DNA from: Hyphomicrobiales bacterium
GTDB lineage: Bacteria > Pseudomonadota > Alphaproteobacteria > Rhizobiales > Devosiaceae
NCBI GenBank assembly: GCA_027082895.1
Contig: JALWTJ010000281.1
Span: forward strand, 1-5,244
Reading direction: 5' to 3'
Length of the DNA stretch: 5,244 nucleotides
The notes under the pieces are model-generated. The model worked only from the letters and a program-made list of their open reading frames with translations. It was not told where the DNA came from and did no database searches. The translations under genes and the position numbers were made by a program. This document shows positions 1-5,244 of this stretch, one piece after another. The stretch's first letter is position 1. The number at the start of each line of letters is the position of its first letter.

Positions 1-101
1 CCATGGCTCTCAAGGCGGGGGCGAATGAATACATGATGAAGCCGTTCGACCGCGAAATTCTCGAAAGCAAGTTCCAGCAGGTCGATCTCATTTCATCCTA
101 G
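1..101 (+). CDS. cheY: CheY-type chemotaxis response regulator, C-terminal fragment
   Basis: Partial gene, cut by the left edge of the window. The frame read from base 3 gives 32 residues ending in TAG at 99-101. The visible part is the end of a receiver domain: AGANEYMMKPFD carries the conserved Lys-Pro pair that follows beta-strand 5, and the last helix reads ILESKFQQVDLI. The phosphorylated Asp and the acidic pocket lie outside the window. A stop about 20 residues after the KP motif shows a stand-alone receiver with no output domain, as in CheY. In the family, phospho-CheY leaves the CheA kinase and binds the flagellar motor switch. The cheB and cheR genes downstream on the same strand support the chemotaxis assignment over another single-domain receiver. 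Which cheY paralogue this is cannot be told from the fragment. Confidence 0.85.
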   Translation, partial: MALKAGANEYMMKPFDREILESKFQQVDLISS

Positions 102-398
102 AGCGCGGGCAATCTTCCGTGTCGCTCCCGTGATGGTGCCGGGGCATTCCTGTCCGTCTGTCGGGCGGGGGCAAGGGGTTGTGAATGGCCGTTCCGTCCC
201 GCTGATTTTTTGTAAAACGTTTCTGAATCCACGCCTGTGCTTCAGGGTCTGCTGCCGGTGCATCGGTTTTTCCGGGCACCGGCTTTTCTGTTGGCCCTGC
301 CGGTCGGGGCTTGCGTGGTTGTACCTAGCCGGTGGTCAACGTCCGGCACACCACGGGGGCCGTATCCTTTCGGGCAGAATAACGGCGTGGCAGGGACC
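102..398. other. cheY-cheB intergenic region (297 bp)
   Basis: I see no convincing gene here. Open frames on both strands lack family motifs and credible ribosome binding sites. The cheB frame stays open upstream to a GTG at 237, but that stretch shows nothing characteristic of CheB. The clearest element is the hairpin at 254-287. A weaker GC stem (gcggg 165-169 with cccgc 198-202, followed by a six-T run at 206-211) could also end the cheY transcript. No strong sigma-70 promoter for cheB is recognisable. A gap this long inside a che cluster is unusual because the genes are normally tightly packed, so cheB-cheR may have their own start, or the region may encode a structured RNA. Confidence 0.6.
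254..287 (+). terminator. Rho-independent terminator-like hairpin downstream of cheY
   Basis: GCCGGTGC (254-261) is perfectly complementary to GCACCGGC (276-283), and TTTT follows at 284-287. Inside the loop, CGG (264-266) can pair with CCG (272-274) around five T, lengthening the stem to about 11 pairs with a small internal bulge. Polarity fits the + strand, because the reverse strand has no T run after the stem. The T tract is short (TTTTCTG), so termination may be partial. An outer stem (243-249 with 293-299, one GU pair) encloses the hairpin. Confidence 0.6.
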
Positions 399-1595
399 AT
401 GAACAATTCAGGTGCGTTGAAAATTTCTTCGGACAATGTTCGCGTGATGCTGGTGGAGGATTCCGCCGTGGTGCGCGGCATGGTGCGGGGATGGCTCGAG
501 GGCATGGACGGAATAGAGGTGGTGGCGGCGGCGGACAATGGTCAGGTGGCCCTTGACCGGGTTGCCGCGGCCCGGCCCGATATCATCATTCTTGATATCG
601 AGATGCCGGTCATGGACGGGCTGACAGCATTGCCAGGGCTGCTGCGAGCTGCTCCTGGTGCCCGCATCCTGATCGCTTCCACCCTGTCGCGCCGCAATGC
701 GGAAATTACCCTGCAGGCAATGCGTCTTGGGGCCACGGACTATCTGGAAAAACCGTCATTTTCCCGGGATGGCAATGATGCCAGGGCCCGGTTCCGGGAT
801 GAACTGGTTGGCAAGATCACGGCGCTGGCCGGACTGAACCGTCCGGTGCCGCCATCGCGTCCGGCGCAGACGGTGCCTGTTTCGCTGCGCCCTGCGGCAA
901 AACCGGGGGCGAGCATTTCCCAACCCCATGGGACGGTGCTGCCGGGCACACGCTGGGGGGCCATTCCGCCGGCTGATACGAAGTTCTCCCTGCGCCGGCC
1001 TTCCCGGGTGCGGCCGAAGGTTCTGGCCATCGGCTCGTCTACGGGGGGGCCGGCGGCGTTGTCGCGCCTGATGGAGCAGCTAAAGGGAAAACTGGAGCAG
1101 GTGCCGGTTCTTCTGACCCAGCACATGCCCCCTACCTTCACCACCCTTCTGGGGGAAAGCCTGTGCCGGCTGGGCGGGCTGAAGGGAGGAGAGGCGGAAG
1201 ACGGGGCGCCGGTCGTTCCCGGGCATCTTTATGTGGCACCGGGCGGTTGGCACATGCGGCTTGTTTCAAAGGGTGAGGGGGTGCGTGTTGCTCTTGATGA
1301 CGGACCGCCGATCAACCATTGCCGGCCGGCCGTGGATCCCATGTTCGAAAGTCTTGCCGAAATCTATGGCGGGGCTGTTCTGGGACTGATCCTGACGGGC
1401 ATGGGCAGTGACGGGGCGGCCGGTGCGGTGCGGATTGCCGACAGGGGTGGTTCGGTACTGGCCCAGGACGAAAAGAGCTCCATTGTCTGGGGCATGCCGG
1501 GGGCCGCGATGGCAGCGGGGGCCTGCATCGGGGCGGTGCCGCTGGAAGCAATGGCACAAAAGATTACTGCAATGTTGAACGGGAAGGTCATGTGA
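399..1595 (+). CDS. cheB: CheB, chemotaxis protein-glutamate methylesterase/glutaminase
   Basis: This 398-residue protein hydrolyses glutamyl methyl esters on chemoreceptors (and can deamidate glutamines), resetting receptor signalling; CheA activates it by phosphorylation. The N-terminal receiver domain spans about residues 14-125: acidic pair E20-D21, phospho-acceptor D66 in LDIEMPVMDG, S94 and K118 (LEKP). A Pro/Ala-rich linker runs from about 146 to 204. The C-terminal esterase domain follows from about 205, with S214 in IGSSTGGP, H242 in QHMPP and D338 in LTGMGSDG forming the expected Ser-His-Asp triad. All key residues are present and the length is normal to slightly long. I chose ATG 399 because the receiver begins about 14 residues later and a modest AGGG lies just upstream; the frame is open to GTG 237 but that extension looks non-coding. 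The gene overlaps or abuts cheR, so the pair is translationally coupled. Confidence 0.96.
   Translation: MNNSGALKISSDNVRVMLVEDSAVVRGMVRGWLEGMDGIEVVAAADNGQVALDRVAAARPDIIILDIEMPVMDGLTALPGLLRAAPGARILIASTLSRRNAEITLQAMRLGATDYLEKPSFSRDGNDARARFRDELVGKITALAGLNRPVPPSRPAQTVPVSLRPAAKPGASISQPHGTVLPGTRWGAIPPADTKFSLRRPSRVRPKVLAIGSSTGGPAALSRLMEQLKGKLEQVPVLLTQHMPPTFTTLLGESLCRLGGLKGGEAEDGAPVVPGHLYVAPGGWHMRLVSKGEGVRVALDDGPPINHCRPAVDPMFESLAEIYGGAVLGLILTGMGSDGAAGAVRIADRGGSVLAQDEKSSIVWGMPGAAMAAGACIGAVPLEAMAQKITAMLNGKVM
1581..1587 (+). promoter_or_regulatory. cheR ribosome binding site inside the cheB end
   Basis: GGGAAGG lies within the last codons of cheB. It stands 4 nt before GTG 1592 and 10 nt before ATG 1598, so it does not decide between the two starts. 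Its position inside cheB implies coupled translation of the two adaptation enzymes. Confidence 0.5.
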
Positions 1596-2434
1596 ACATG
1601 AACAGCCAGGAATTTGAACAGATTTGTGAATTTGTCCGGCAAAGCTCCGGAATTGTCCTGTCCCGTGCCAAGGAATATCTGGTGGAATCGCGTCTCAAGC
1701 CCATCGCCCTGCAGCATGGGTTCGCAGATGTGAGTGCCCTTGCCCGGGGGCTGGCCCATGCGCCACAAGCGGTCAAGCTGGCGGTAACAGATGCCATGAC
1801 CACCAACGAGACGTTCTTTTTTCGGGACAAGACGCCGTTCAAGCTGTTCGAGGAGATTATCCTGCCGGACATGGTTGCTGCCCGGCGGGCCCAGGGGCGC
1901 CTGCGGATATGGTGCGCAGCGGCTTCAACGGGCCAGGAACCCTATTCCATTGCCATGCTGCTGAAGAAGAACGCCCGGCTGTGGGCGGGCATGAATGTGG
2001 AGATCGTTGCCACGGATCTATCCGCGTCGGCCATTGCGCGGGCAAAGGAGGGCAAATACACCCAGTTCGAAGTGCAGCGCGGACTGCCGGTGGAACTTCT
2101 GGTGGCCCATTTCCGGCAGGAGGGCACGCACTGGATCATTTCCGATGAAATCAAGCGCATGGTGAAATTCTCACAGTTGAACCTGCTGGAGAGCTATGCC
2201 TCGATCGGGGTGTTCGACGTGGTCTATTGCCGCAACGTGCTGATCTATTTTGACGGGCCGACGAAAAGCGCCGTTCTTTCTTCCGTTCGCCGGGCCATGC
2301 GGGATGACGGTTATCTGGTGCTGGGGGCCGCCGATACGGTGATCGGGTCGGCGGGCGAGTTCGTGCGTGCATCAGCGCGGGGGCTGTACCAGCCGGTGGA
2401 GGCAAAGCGGGCACCGGTGGCGCGCAGCGCGTAA
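1592..2434 (+). CDS. cheR: CheR, chemotaxis protein-glutamate O-methyltransferase
   Basis: This cytoplasmic enzyme methylates chemoreceptor glutamates with S-adenosylmethionine, opposing CheB. It has 280 residues, close to the usual CheR size. The N-terminal helical domain (about 1-80) ends in TTNETFFFRD (70-79), the conserved segment carrying the active-site Arg (R78). The Rossmann methyltransferase domain follows: RIWCAAASTGQEPYSIAM (105-122) is the SAM-binding motif I, ATDLSASAIARAKEGKY (140-156) carries the acidic ribose-contacting residue, and FDVVYCRNVLIYF (208-220) and YLVLGAADTV (241-250) are standard. There is no TPR or other extra domain. Start: GTG 1592 overlaps the cheB stop by 4 bp, while ATG 1598 begins 2 bp after it. 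The Shine-Dalgarno-like GGGAAGG (1581-1587) is 4 nt from GTG and 10 nt from ATG, so the choice is open and changes only two residues. Confidence 0.96.
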   Translation: MNMNSQEFEQICEFVRQSSGIVLSRAKEYLVESRLKPIALQHGFADVSALARGLAHAPQAVKLAVTDAMTTNETFFFRDKTPFKLFEEIILPDMVAARRAQGRLRIWCAAASTGQEPYSIAMLLKKNARLWAGMNVEIVATDLSASAIARAKEGKYTQFEVQRGLPVELLVAHFRQEGTHWIISDEIKRMVKFSQLNLLESYASIGVFDVVYCRNVLIYFDGPTKSAVLSSVRRAMRDDGYLVLGAADTVIGSAGEFVRASARGLYQPVEAKRAPVARSA

Positions 2435-2532
2435 GGGCTGCCCCGGGCGGGGAGGGGCGTGGGATGAATGCGAACTGCGAGCGGTCGGGCGCCGCCTGGC
2501 AGGCTTCCGCGTCGCAAAAGGTTCATTTCCGA

Positions 2533-2548
2533 TTAGCCGGTTCTTAAC
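2533..2548 (+). promoter_or_regulatory. Candidate CtrA-binding site upstream of nrtS
   Basis: TTAG (2533-2536), seven bases, then TTAAC (2544-2548) matches the CtrA consensus TTAA-N7-TTAAC with one mismatch. CtrA is the alphaproteobacterial response regulator that in many species, including Rhodospirillales, controls motility and chemotaxis genes. The site lies in the 152-bp spacer between cheR and nrtS, 38 bp before the nrtS start, and immediately precedes a TATGAT hexamer. The match is seen in the sequence; binding is inferred. Confidence 0.4.
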
Positions 2549-2549
2549 T

Positions 2550-2555
2550 TATGAT
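2550..2555 (+). promoter_or_regulatory. Possible -10 element of an nrtS promoter
   Basis: TATGAT differs from the TATAAT consensus at one base. At a 17-nt spacing the -35 position (2527-2532) reads TTCCGA, which is poor and would fit a promoter needing an activator. A start point near 2562 would leave a leader of about 25 nt that includes the AGGAG ribosome site. The in-frame ATG at 2551 lies inside this hexamer, which argues against its use as the start codon. Confidence 0.35.
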
Positions 2556-2573
2556 TGCTCTATTTCCGGGCAC

Positions 2574-2578
2574 AGGAG
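2574..2578 (+). promoter_or_regulatory. nrtS ribosome binding site
   Basis: AGGAG with an 8-nt spacer to ATG 2587. This decides the start of nrtS: the upstream in-frame ATG at 2551 has no Shine-Dalgarno sequence, and the ATG at 2579 abuts AGGAG and opens only three codons in another frame. Confidence 0.75.
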
Positions 2579-2586
2579 ATGAGCAG

Positions 2587-2826
2587 ATGAATGAAAAAAC
2601 CCCCTTGCAGCAATGCCTTTCGCCCCGGATGCTTCGCCAGTCGATGATTGTTTCCCTGGTGGTGGGAAGCATCCTGACCATCATCAATCAGGGGGATGCG
2701 ATGCTGGCGGGGCACCTGAACATGGTCAAGGTGGTTCTGACTTATATCGTTCCGTTCCTGGTCTCTACCTATGGCGCCTGGAACATGGCGCGGGTGGCTC
2801 GGGCGGCCCGGATGGCGATGGCCTGA
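2587..2826 (+). CDS. nrtS: NrtS-type small nitrate/nitrite transporter
   Basis: A 79-residue inner-membrane protein. The central part has the signature I associate with the NrtS family: VVGSILTIINQGDAML (25-40) followed by LTYIVPFLVSTYGAW (51-65). Two hydrophobic helices are visible, about 17-34 and 46-65, joined by a short loop containing NQGD and a Gly-His pair; the C-terminal tail is basic (RVARAARMAMA), suggesting it faces the cytoplasm. NrtS proteins were described in marine cyanobacteria as low-affinity nitrate/nitrite transporters, with single-gene relatives in proteobacteria; being so small they must oligomerise to make a path. The start is ATG 2587, set by AGGAG at 2574-2578. The gene follows cheR by 152 bp, with a likely promoter in between, and converges on the DUF255 gene with only 16 bp between stops. 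No nitrate assimilation gene is visible beside it, so the substrate here is inferred from family only. Confidence 0.8.
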   Translation: MNEKTPLQQCLSPRMLRQSMIVSLVVGSILTIINQGDAMLAGHLNMVKVVLTYIVPFLVSTYGAWNMARVARAARMAMA

Positions 2827-2842
2827 GGCGTATTTTCCTGAT

Positions 2843-5113
2843 TTATTTCAATTGGTTGTCGGGCCACAGGACAAAATGGGTATCTTGTGGTGCCAGGCAA
2901 TGGCTGTCGGAACAGGCCTGAATGGTCAGGGTCAGCATGATCGGCGTGTTTTGTTCCATGGCCCGGACCGCAGGCAGCGGAACATTAATGGGGAGCCTTC
3001 CCCGGTAGAGTTTTTGCGGGTGCGGGCTGAAGGCCAGTTTCATTTCTTCGGGTTCGGGCAACAGGGCAGGATCAAGGGGGGCGCCGTTGATCCGCAGTTG
3101 CAGTGCCTGGATGTCGTCAATGCCATCTGTTTCGGCGTTGGCACTGATGTGCCAGCCGGGCATGATGTCCAGCACAAGGAGAAGGCTCTCTTTATCACTT
3201 GTGCGTGAAAGTTGCGCCCGGATCTTTCCCTGGGCCAGCAAACGGGGATTTGCGACAGGGCCGTCGATATGCTCATCTAGGGCCGAGAGCAGCCCGGCAC
3301 GGGAGCCGGGGGATTCCAGGGCATGGGCAGCGGTGGCAGCGGCAAGTTGGGCCGCCTGATGGTCAAACCGGGAATTGCCAGTGCCATGCGCCAGTCGTGT
3401 CAGCAGGCGCAAGGCAAGGGAATTGCCAGAGGGCACTTCGCCATCGTCCAGGGGATAGCTGGATCCCAGACCGTCCGGGGTGGCGCTTGAACGCAACAGG
3501 GCGGGACCATCGCCTGCGCTGCCAAAGGTTTCCAGCATGCGGGTGGCAATCTGTTCGGCCCGTTGCTGCCACTGGACGGCATCGCTCGTGCCTTGGTCGG
3601 GGGCATGAACCATCAATGCATGGCAGGCAAGGCCCAATCCGGCCTGATCGGACAGGAAGGCGGGGATTTCCGCTGTTCCTTCAAAGAAGATGCGGCAGGG
3701 GTCTGTCGCCCCTTTCATGGGACCAAGGAGGAAGCGGGCGGCTTTTCGGGCGGCGCGGTAGTAATCGGGCCGGTCAAACACCGTGGATGCGCGGGCAAGG
3801 ACAATGATCATCATGGCGTTCCAGTCCATGATGATCTTTTCATCCCGGTGGGGGGGCGGGCGTGTTGCCCGGGCTTGAAAGAGACTTTCCAGAAGGGGGT
3901 CCAGCCTCTGATAAAAGGAGATGGCCCCTTCCGGCTCCGCTTCAAGGGATGTCAGGCGGGGAACGCTGGCGTTGGTGATTGCTTTTTCGCTGAAATTTCC
4001 CCGGGTGGTGATATTGAGGGTCTGACAGAGAAATTCCGCATGGTCGGGCAGTGCATCCTTCACCTGATCCGGGGTCCAGACATAAAAGGCCCCTTCGGTC
4101 TTTTCCGCTATTTCGTTTCGGGAAGGTGCAAACGGGGAATCCGCATCAAGGGCGGCATAAAATCCGCCATCGGGGGCGGTCATTTCCCGCAGTACGAAAT
4201 CGAAGGTGCGCAGGGCGGCACGCCGGCAATGGGGGCAGGGGCGCAGGGCGTAGGAGCGGGTCAGCAGATCTCCGATCAGGGCCTGATTGTACAGCATCTT
4301 TTCAAAGTGGGGCACTTGCCAGGCGGCATCGACGCTATAGCGGTGAAATCCGCCGCCAATCTGGTCGTGCATGCCGCCCCGGATCATGGCGTGCAAGGCA
4401 TCTGATACGGTGGCAAGAAGGTTCGTGTCCGCGTTGCGTTCTGCCTGATCAAGCAACAGGCAAAGGGTGGTTTCACGCGGGAATTTGGGAGCCCGGCCAA
4501 AGCCGCCATGGGTCGGGTCCACTCCCTTTAACAGGTGATGTGTTGCCGCTGTGATGTCGGTTGATTTCAGGTTCTGTGCCGGGCGGGTACGATTCAGGTG
4601 TGCGGAAACGGCAGATGTGATCTTTTCGGCCTGTTCCTTCAGGGCGTGGGGCTGGCTTTCCCACAATGTGTGGATTCGGTTTATCAGCTGGAAAAAGGCA
4701 TCCGGGGGAAAATAGGTGCCGGCATAAAAGGGCTGCGCATCCGGGGTGAGAAACAGGGAATTGGGCCAGCCGCCATTGCCGGTCATCATCTGGGTTACCA
4801 GCATGAACTGCTCGTCCAGATCGGGGCGGCTTTCCCGGTCGATCTTGATGGAAACGAAATGGCGGTTGAGGAAGTCGCCGATGGCGTCATTGTTGAAACT
4901 CTGCTCCTCCATGACATGGCACCAGTGGCAGGTGGAATATCCGATGGACAGGAAGATCGGCCGGTTCAATGTCCGGGCCCTTTTCAGAGCATCGTCGGTC
5001 CAGGGATACCAGTCCACGGCATTGAACATGTGCTGGCGCAGATAGGGGGAATTGCTTTCTCGCAGGTGGTTGGGTTTTCTGTTCGGGTGATCCGGAGGGG
5101 GCTGATCGGGCAT
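2843..5113 (-). CDS. DUF255/YyaL (Thioredox_DsbH, SPATA20-like) protein with C-terminal DsbD-alpha-like domain
   Basis: A 756-residue protein. Residues about 14-175 form the DUF255 thioredoxin-like domain: NSPYLRQHMFNAVDWYPW (21-38), the redox-type CHWC (62-65), KIDRESRPDLD (90-100) and GGWPNSLFLTPD (114-125). Residues about 190-610 form the alpha-barrel part resembling six-hairpin glycosidases and epimerases: GGMHDQIGGGFHRYS (246-260), WQVPHFEKMLYNQ (265-277), GGFYAALDADS (316-326), KIIMDWNAMMI (426-436) and PSGNSLALRLL (561-571). The family's biochemical role is unsettled; a thiol-redox or sugar-related activity is only suggested by the folds. From about 629 the usual C-terminus is replaced by a domain like DsbD-alpha: MPGWHISANAETDG (651-664), YRGRLPINVPLP (703-714) and QACSDSHCLAP (732-742) with Cys pair C734/C739. 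No signal peptide or membrane helix is visible, so the protein appears cytoplasmic. A second CXXC, CPHC, sits at 293-296. ATG 5113 is preceded by AGGA (5118-5121) with a 4-nt spacer. The gene stands alone on its strand in this window. Confidence 0.9.
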   Translation of the reverse strand: MPDQPPPDHPNRKPNHLRESNSPYLRQHMFNAVDWYPWTDDALKRARTLNRPIFLSIGYSTCHWCHVMEEQSFNNDAIGDFLNRHFVSIKIDRESRPDLDEQFMLVTQMMTGNGGWPNSLFLTPDAQPFYAGTYFPPDAFFQLINRIHTLWESQPHALKEQAEKITSAVSAHLNRTRPAQNLKSTDITAATHHLLKGVDPTHGGFGRAPKFPRETTLCLLLDQAERNADTNLLATVSDALHAMIRGGMHDQIGGGFHRYSVDAAWQVPHFEKMLYNQALIGDLLTRSYALRPCPHCRRAALRTFDFVLREMTAPDGGFYAALDADSPFAPSRNEIAEKTEGAFYVWTPDQVKDALPDHAEFLCQTLNITTRGNFSEKAITNASVPRLTSLEAEPEGAISFYQRLDPLLESLFQARATRPPPHRDEKIIMDWNAMMIIVLARASTVFDRPDYYRAARKAARFLLGPMKGATDPCRIFFEGTAEIPAFLSDQAGLGLACHALMVHAPDQGTSDAVQWQQRAEQIATRMLETFGSAGDGPALLRSSATPDGLGSSYPLDDGEVPSGNSLALRLLTRLAHGTGNSRFDHQAAQLAAATAAHALESPGSRAGLLSALDEHIDGPVANPRLLAQGKIRAQLSRTSDKESLLLVLDIMPGWHISANAETDGIDDIQALQLRINGAPLDPALLPEPEEMKLAFSPHPQKLYRGRLPINVPLPAVRAMEQNTPIMLTLTIQACSDSHCLAPQDTHFVLWPDNQLK

Positions 5114-5185
5114 GATGTCCTGACAAGATGTTCGTGTGCCGGGGCATCCTGATGTGCCTGATGGCGCACTGCTGCAACAAGGTTT

Positions 5186-5199
5186 TTCCGGTCCCGGAA
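5186..5199. repeat. Inverted repeat, possible operator
   Basis: TTCCGG-tc-CCGGAA is a perfect 6-bp dyad with a 2-bp centre, 73-86 bp upstream of the DUF255 start. It partly overlaps the next palindrome (GAACGTTC). Such dyads can bind dimeric regulators, but GC-rich 6-mers also arise by chance. No T run follows on either strand, so it is not a terminator. Confidence 0.35.
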
Positions 5200-5205
5200 C
5201 GTTCG

Positions 5206-5220
5206 GTTCGAATCGTGTTC
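5206..5220. promoter_or_regulatory. Candidate alphaproteobacterial LexA (SOS) box
   Basis: GTTC (5206-5209), seven bases, GTTC (5217-5220) matches the GTTC-N7-GTTC direct repeat known as the LexA operator in alphaproteobacteria; on the - strand it reads GAAC-N7-GAAC. It lies 93-107 bp upstream of the DUF255 start, which is somewhat far for direct repression of that gene, and could equally serve a divergent gene starting beyond the window. Confidence 0.4.
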
Positions 5221-5244
5221 AGGCGTGCCGGAGGGGTGCGTGGG

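Larger units (their letters stand above)
5114..5244. other. Upstream region of the DUF255 gene
   Basis: 131 bp to the right edge with no recognisable gene. It holds the ribosome site AGGA (5118-5121 on the - strand), an inverted repeat at 5186-5199, the palindromes GAACGTTC (5197-5204) and TTCGAA (5207-5212), and a GTTC-N7-GTTC direct repeat at 5206-5220. I could not identify a convincing -35/-10 pair reading leftward. A divergent gene could begin beyond 5244 and share this region. Confidence 0.5.

Noticed and set aside
136..147. 12-bp sequence GTGCCGGGGCAT repeated at 5136-5147.
   Set aside because: Short, GC-rich and without extended flanking similarity; consistent with chance and not with an attachment site or element end.
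213..240. TAAA followed after 16 bases by GCC, faintly like a sigma-28 flagellar promoter.
   Set aside because: The -10 part (GCCTGTGC) matches GCCGATAA poorly, and the spacing is off by one.
237..398. In-frame N-terminal extension of CheB from GTG 237.
   Set aside because: It would start inside the structured element, adds 54 residues unlike CheB, and the receiver domain already begins about 14 residues after ATG 399.
130..402. 90-codon open frame between cheY and cheB.
   Set aside because: No ribosome binding site, a Cys/Trp/Arg-rich translation with no family likeness, and it runs through the terminator-like hairpin.
2438..2456. GC-rich inverted repeat just after the cheR stop.
   Set aside because: The possible stems (GCCCC with GGGGC, or CCCC with GGGG) are short and no T run follows, so it is not a supported intrinsic terminator.
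2579..2590. Three-codon reading frame whose TGA overlaps the nrtS start codon.
   Set aside because: The AGGAG abuts this ATG with no spacer, so initiation there is unlikely; the overlap is probably accidental.
3563..4405. Long open frame on the + strand (280 codons), and another at 3199-3807, opposite the DUF255 gene.
   Set aside because: Both are antisense to a gene with clear family motifs, have low-complexity translations without recognisable domains, and are explained by few stop codons in GC-rich antisense frames.
5201..5220. GGTTCGAATC resembles the T-loop of a tRNA.
   Set aside because: The flanking bases do not form a 5-bp T stem and no anticodon or acceptor arms can be placed around it; it is better read as part of the GTTC repeat and a TTCGAA palindrome.

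Overview
The window looks like chromosomal DNA of a motile alphaproteobacterium, most likely of the Rhodospirillales type. That placement is inferred from the style of the CheY/CheB/CheR proteins, a base composition that is clearly GC-rich by eye, and CtrA-like and LexA-like sites of alphaproteobacterial form. No species is claimed. No mobile element, CRISPR array, rRNA or tRNA is visible.

Left part (1-2434, + strand): the end of a chemotaxis cluster. It holds the last 32 codons of a CheY-type response regulator, a 297-bp gap containing a strong terminator-like hairpin, then cheB (receptor methylesterase with a receiver domain) and cheR (receptor methyltransferase). cheB and cheR overlap or abut and are surely co-translated. 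Together they set the methylation level of the chemoreceptors (adaptation). CheY, whose N-terminus lies outside the window, carries the output to the flagellar motor.

Middle (2435-2842): a 152-bp spacer carrying a near-consensus CtrA-type site (TTAG-N7-TTAAC) and a TATGAT -10-like hexamer. It is followed by a 79-codon gene for a two-helix membrane protein that I recognise as an NrtS-type nitrate/nitrite transporter. It lies next to the chemotaxis genes but probably has its own promoter.

Right part (2843-5113, - strand): one large gene, convergent with nrtS, for a 756-residue DUF255/YyaL (Thioredox_DsbH, SPATA20-like) protein. It has an N-terminal thioredoxin-like domain (CHWC), an alpha-barrel middle, and an unusual C-terminal domain resembling the periplasmic alpha domain of DsbD, yet no signal peptide. 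Its upstream region (5114-5244) carries a GTTC-N7-GTTC sequence matching the alphaproteobacterial SOS box, and a cluster of short palindromes.

The genes are mostly ordinary. The points worth a second look are the DsbD-alpha fusion, the possible LexA box, the possible CtrA control of nrtS beside che genes, and the structured RNA between cheY and cheB.
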